The notes beneath the pieces are model-generated. The model saw only the letters and a list, made by a program, of their open reading frames with translations. It was not told the origin of the DNA and did not search any database. From positions 1 to 34,330 of the forward strand of contig JAAXGN010000129.1 in assembly GCA_012267415.1 (NCBI GenBank): a DNA stretch of 34,330 nt. The letters run 5' to 3'. This stretch comes from Candidatus Poribacteria bacterium. Lineage in GTDB: Bacteria > Poribacteria > WGA-4E > WGA-3G. Positions 32,682 to 34,330 of this stretch are shown here, piece by piece. The position numbers and the translations under genes are program-made. The stretch's first letter is position 1; every line of letters begins with the position of its first letter.

Positions 32682-33773
32682 ATGCGTTTATTAACGACCA
32701 GTCTGGTCTTGCTGCTATGCTTCGGAGCGATAGCGAGTGCTAAAATCCTTTTTAAGGCGAGTCCCGATGGACAGTCCGGTATCTATGTGATGGATGATGA
32801 TGGCAGTAACATCACATTGTTGACTGAAGGGGACAGGGCGGGATATGCACGCTGGTTTCCGAACGGTAAAAAAATCCTGTTTCGGAAGCAGGTGAGGGAA
32901 GAGGACGTTCACCCGCGTTCTTTCGGTTATGCCTTTTTTATCATGGATACGGATGGCACAAATCAACAACAAATCACGAAAACAACAGAGATGGGAGAGA
33001 AACGTGAATCTGAGGGAGGAGGTGCTTTTTCATCTGATGGCAGGTCTTTTGTTTTTAAGCACACCTTCCAAAAACCGCATCTGCACGGCAGTGCTCCCCA
33101 CAGCAGTGTCAGACAATACAACTTTAAAAGTGGACAAGTTACAACGATAGCCGATGATGTCAGTATAACAGCACCCGATTGGTCTCCGGATGGCAGGTAT
33201 ATTGTGTTCTCAACGCCTCGAGAGATAGGTGGACAGGGAACGACGATTTGGGTGATGAAGTCTAATGGCACACAGATTAAGCCGCTTATCCCTATGCCTC
33301 GGGAAGGCCCTGGGGGATTGATTATTCATAGATGGCATCCCAAATGGTCGCCCGATAGTCAAAGGGTTCTTTATACACAAAAAGAATATATTTGGGAAGT
33401 AGAGAAAACAGAGGAGGTAACATTTATCCACCTTATCCATAAGGCACATCGCTATATTATTTGCGACAAAAACGGCAGCACCATCAAAGAGTTGGATATA
33501 CCCCCCAACTTGAATTGTGGTAGTTTAGACTGGATGGGTGAAGATGGTAAATCGGTTATTTTTACTGCCCGCCCGGTCTTACTCGACGTAATACGCCCCG
33601 CTGGACCAGAACAGAATTTTCATATTTACAAATATGATCTTGAGGCAGACGAGCTCACACAACTCACACATGATTCATTAGATTACGAGACGGTAGACTG
33701 GATAAGCGATGATGTGCTGTCTGTTACGCCTGCTGAGAAAAAAAAGACCCAGTGGGGAACAATAAAAAAGTAA
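32682..33773 (+). CDS. exported TolB-like beta-propeller protein 1
   Basis: From the ATG at 32682 (GGGAGG six bases upstream) the product is 363 residues. A signal peptide ends at about Ala20. The mature part is built from PD40/WD40-like strands as in TolB: 'ILFKASPDGQSGIYVMDDDGSN', 'ARWFPNGKKILFRK', 'APDWSPDGRYIVFSTPRE', 'WSPDSQRVLYTQKE', then 'GKSVIFTARP'. The frame is open upstream, but that part translates the hairpin and is rejected. In other bacteria TolB works with Pal, but lone exported propellers like this one are numerous in some phyla with unknown roles. It is not TolB itself (no TolB_N domain visible). Confidence 0.82.
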   Translation: MRLLTTSLVLLLCFGAIASAKILFKASPDGQSGIYVMDDDGSNITLLTEGDRAGYARWFPNGKKILFRKQVREEDVHPRSFGYAFFIMDTDGTNQQQITKTTEMGEKRESEGGGAFSSDGRSFVFKHTFQKPHLHGSAPHSSVRQYNFKSGQVTTIADDVSITAPDWSPDGRYIVFSTPREIGGQGTTIWVMKSNGTQIKPLIPMPREGPGGLIIHRWHPKWSPDSQRVLYTQKEYIWEVEKTEEVTFIHLIHKAHRYIICDKNGSTIKELDIPPNLNCGSLDWMGEDGKSVIFTARPVLLDVIRPAGPEQNFHIYKYDLEADELTQLTHDSLDYETVDWISDDVLSVTPAEKKKTQWGTIKK

Positions 33774-33854
33774 AAACTGCATTTTGAAAGGATTTTAGTT
33801 AAATTACTCAAGTTGTTACCTATTAGTTGTCCTTGTTGTCCATAAACCAAAACG

Positions 33855-33881
33855 AGTGGCAAGGACATGCGCCTTGCCACT
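33855..33881. repeat. 10-bp perfect hairpin upstream of TolB-like gene 2
   Basis: AGTGGCAAGG-acatgcg-CCTTGCCACT, 20 bases before the start of the next gene. It plays the same positional role as the hairpin before TolB-like gene 1 but has an unrelated stem. Confidence 0.65.
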
Positions 33882-33901
33882 ATTTCATAAGGAGCGTTAC
33901 T

Positions 33902-34330
33902 GTGCGTTTTTATCAAATCGGTTTGCTGATTTTATTCCTCCTGATCTCATCAACAACACATGCCAGAATCGTCTTCAGTTCCACACGTGGTGGTGTGGAA
34001 GGTATTTATGTGATGGATGATGACGGATCCAACGAAACACTACTGACCGAATCCGAAACCTTGAGACCCTTTCCAAGTAGCTGGTCTCCTGATGGTAAAA
34101 TGATTCTGTATAAGAACCGTGTTGATTGGAATTCGAAATACGTAATATTCTTGATGAATCCGGACGGAACAAATGTTCGGCAACTTACAGAGAACGATGG
34201 GAGTACTATCGGTAGAGTAACATTTTCACCAGATAGTAAGTCCCTTGCTTTTAATAAGAGTATACGGAAAAACAACAGCATCAAATTCAGTATCACGGTT
34301 ATGAATATAATGACCGGCAAGATGAAAGTT
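33902..34330 (+). CDS. exported TolB-like beta-propeller protein 2, 3' end outside the window
   Basis: Start GTG at 33902 with AAGGAG seven bases upstream. The visible 143 residues begin with a signal peptide (cleavage near Ala21, 'SSTTHA-RIVF'). PD40 strands follow: 'GGVEGIYVMDDDGSNETLLTE', 'SSWSPDGKMILYKN', 'VIFLMNPDGTNVRQLTEND', 'VTFSPDSKSLAFNK'. 'GIYVMDDDGSN' is identical to the same place in TolB-like protein 1, so the two are tandem paralogues. The frame runs off the window edge. Confidence 0.8.
   Translation, partial: MRFYQIGLLILFLLISSTTHARIVFSSTRGGVEGIYVMDDDGSNETLLTESETLRPFPSSWSPDGKMILYKNRVDWNSKYVIFLMNPDGTNVRQLTENDGSTIGRVTFSPDSKSLAFNKSIRKNNSIKFSITVMNIMTGKMKV

Overview
This is a bacterial window from a member of a repeat-rich, large-genome lineage. 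Several traits together resemble sponge-associated Candidatus Poribacteria or a related uncultured group: many hairpin repeats of the 'taggggcgaggtttcctcgccc' type, a giant SDS22-like leucine-rich-repeat lipoprotein, tandem TolB-like propeller proteins, and 'aatccgcgtcatccgtg' intergenic repeats. That placement is an inference from style; no rRNA or other marker gene is present to settle it. No tRNA, rRNA or CRISPR array was seen.

Region 1 (1-10.7 kb, + strand) is mostly housekeeping. It starts with the 3' part of a secreted-looking protein carrying an Asn/Gly octapeptide minisatellite. Then come obg-proB-proA (ribosome-associated GTPase and the first two steps of proline synthesis), a MOSC protein with a NagB-like sugar-phosphate deaminase, a LON-substrate-binding-domain protein, a PgsA-type phosphatidyltransferase, a coiled-coil protein, a polytopic membrane protein and a DAO-type FAD oxidoreductase. 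Four copies of a MITE-like element with TATAGT terminal inverted repeats sit in the gaps of this region, each just upstream of a gene. They carry hairpins whose two arms change together between copies.

Region 2 (10.8-12.9 kb, - strand) is a two-gene unit: a LivJ-type substrate-binding lipoprotein and an orphan N6-adenine methyltransferase.

Region 3 (12.9-26.1 kb, + strand) is a defence island. A near-consensus sigma-70 promoter precedes a two-gene restriction-like system, a PLD-SNF2 helicase and an Eco57I-type methylase. Next, behind a near-perfect sigma-54 (-24/-12) promoter, lies the most striking part of the window: three different TIR-domain proteins, each preceded by a small partner gene. 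Two partners are paralogous multi-TM proteins and one is a Cys-rich soluble protein of unknown family. All three TIRs keep a W-x-x-x-E motif, and no ThsA-, SIR2-, SLOG- or cyclase-type partner is visible. I read this as a set of partner+TIR modules, possibly an undescribed TIR/membrane-protein immune system. The cluster is bracketed by a direct repeat of the 3' end of the methylase gene. Downstream come an orphan AbrB-like antitoxin, a frameshifted GxxExxY nuclease-like gene nested in two pairs of direct repeats, and then the LRR lipoprotein.

Region 4 (26.1-34.3 kb) holds the LRR lipoprotein, a small membrane protein and ilvD on the - strand, then a secreted protein of unknown family and two TolB-like exported propeller proteins on the + strand. 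The last of these runs off the window end.
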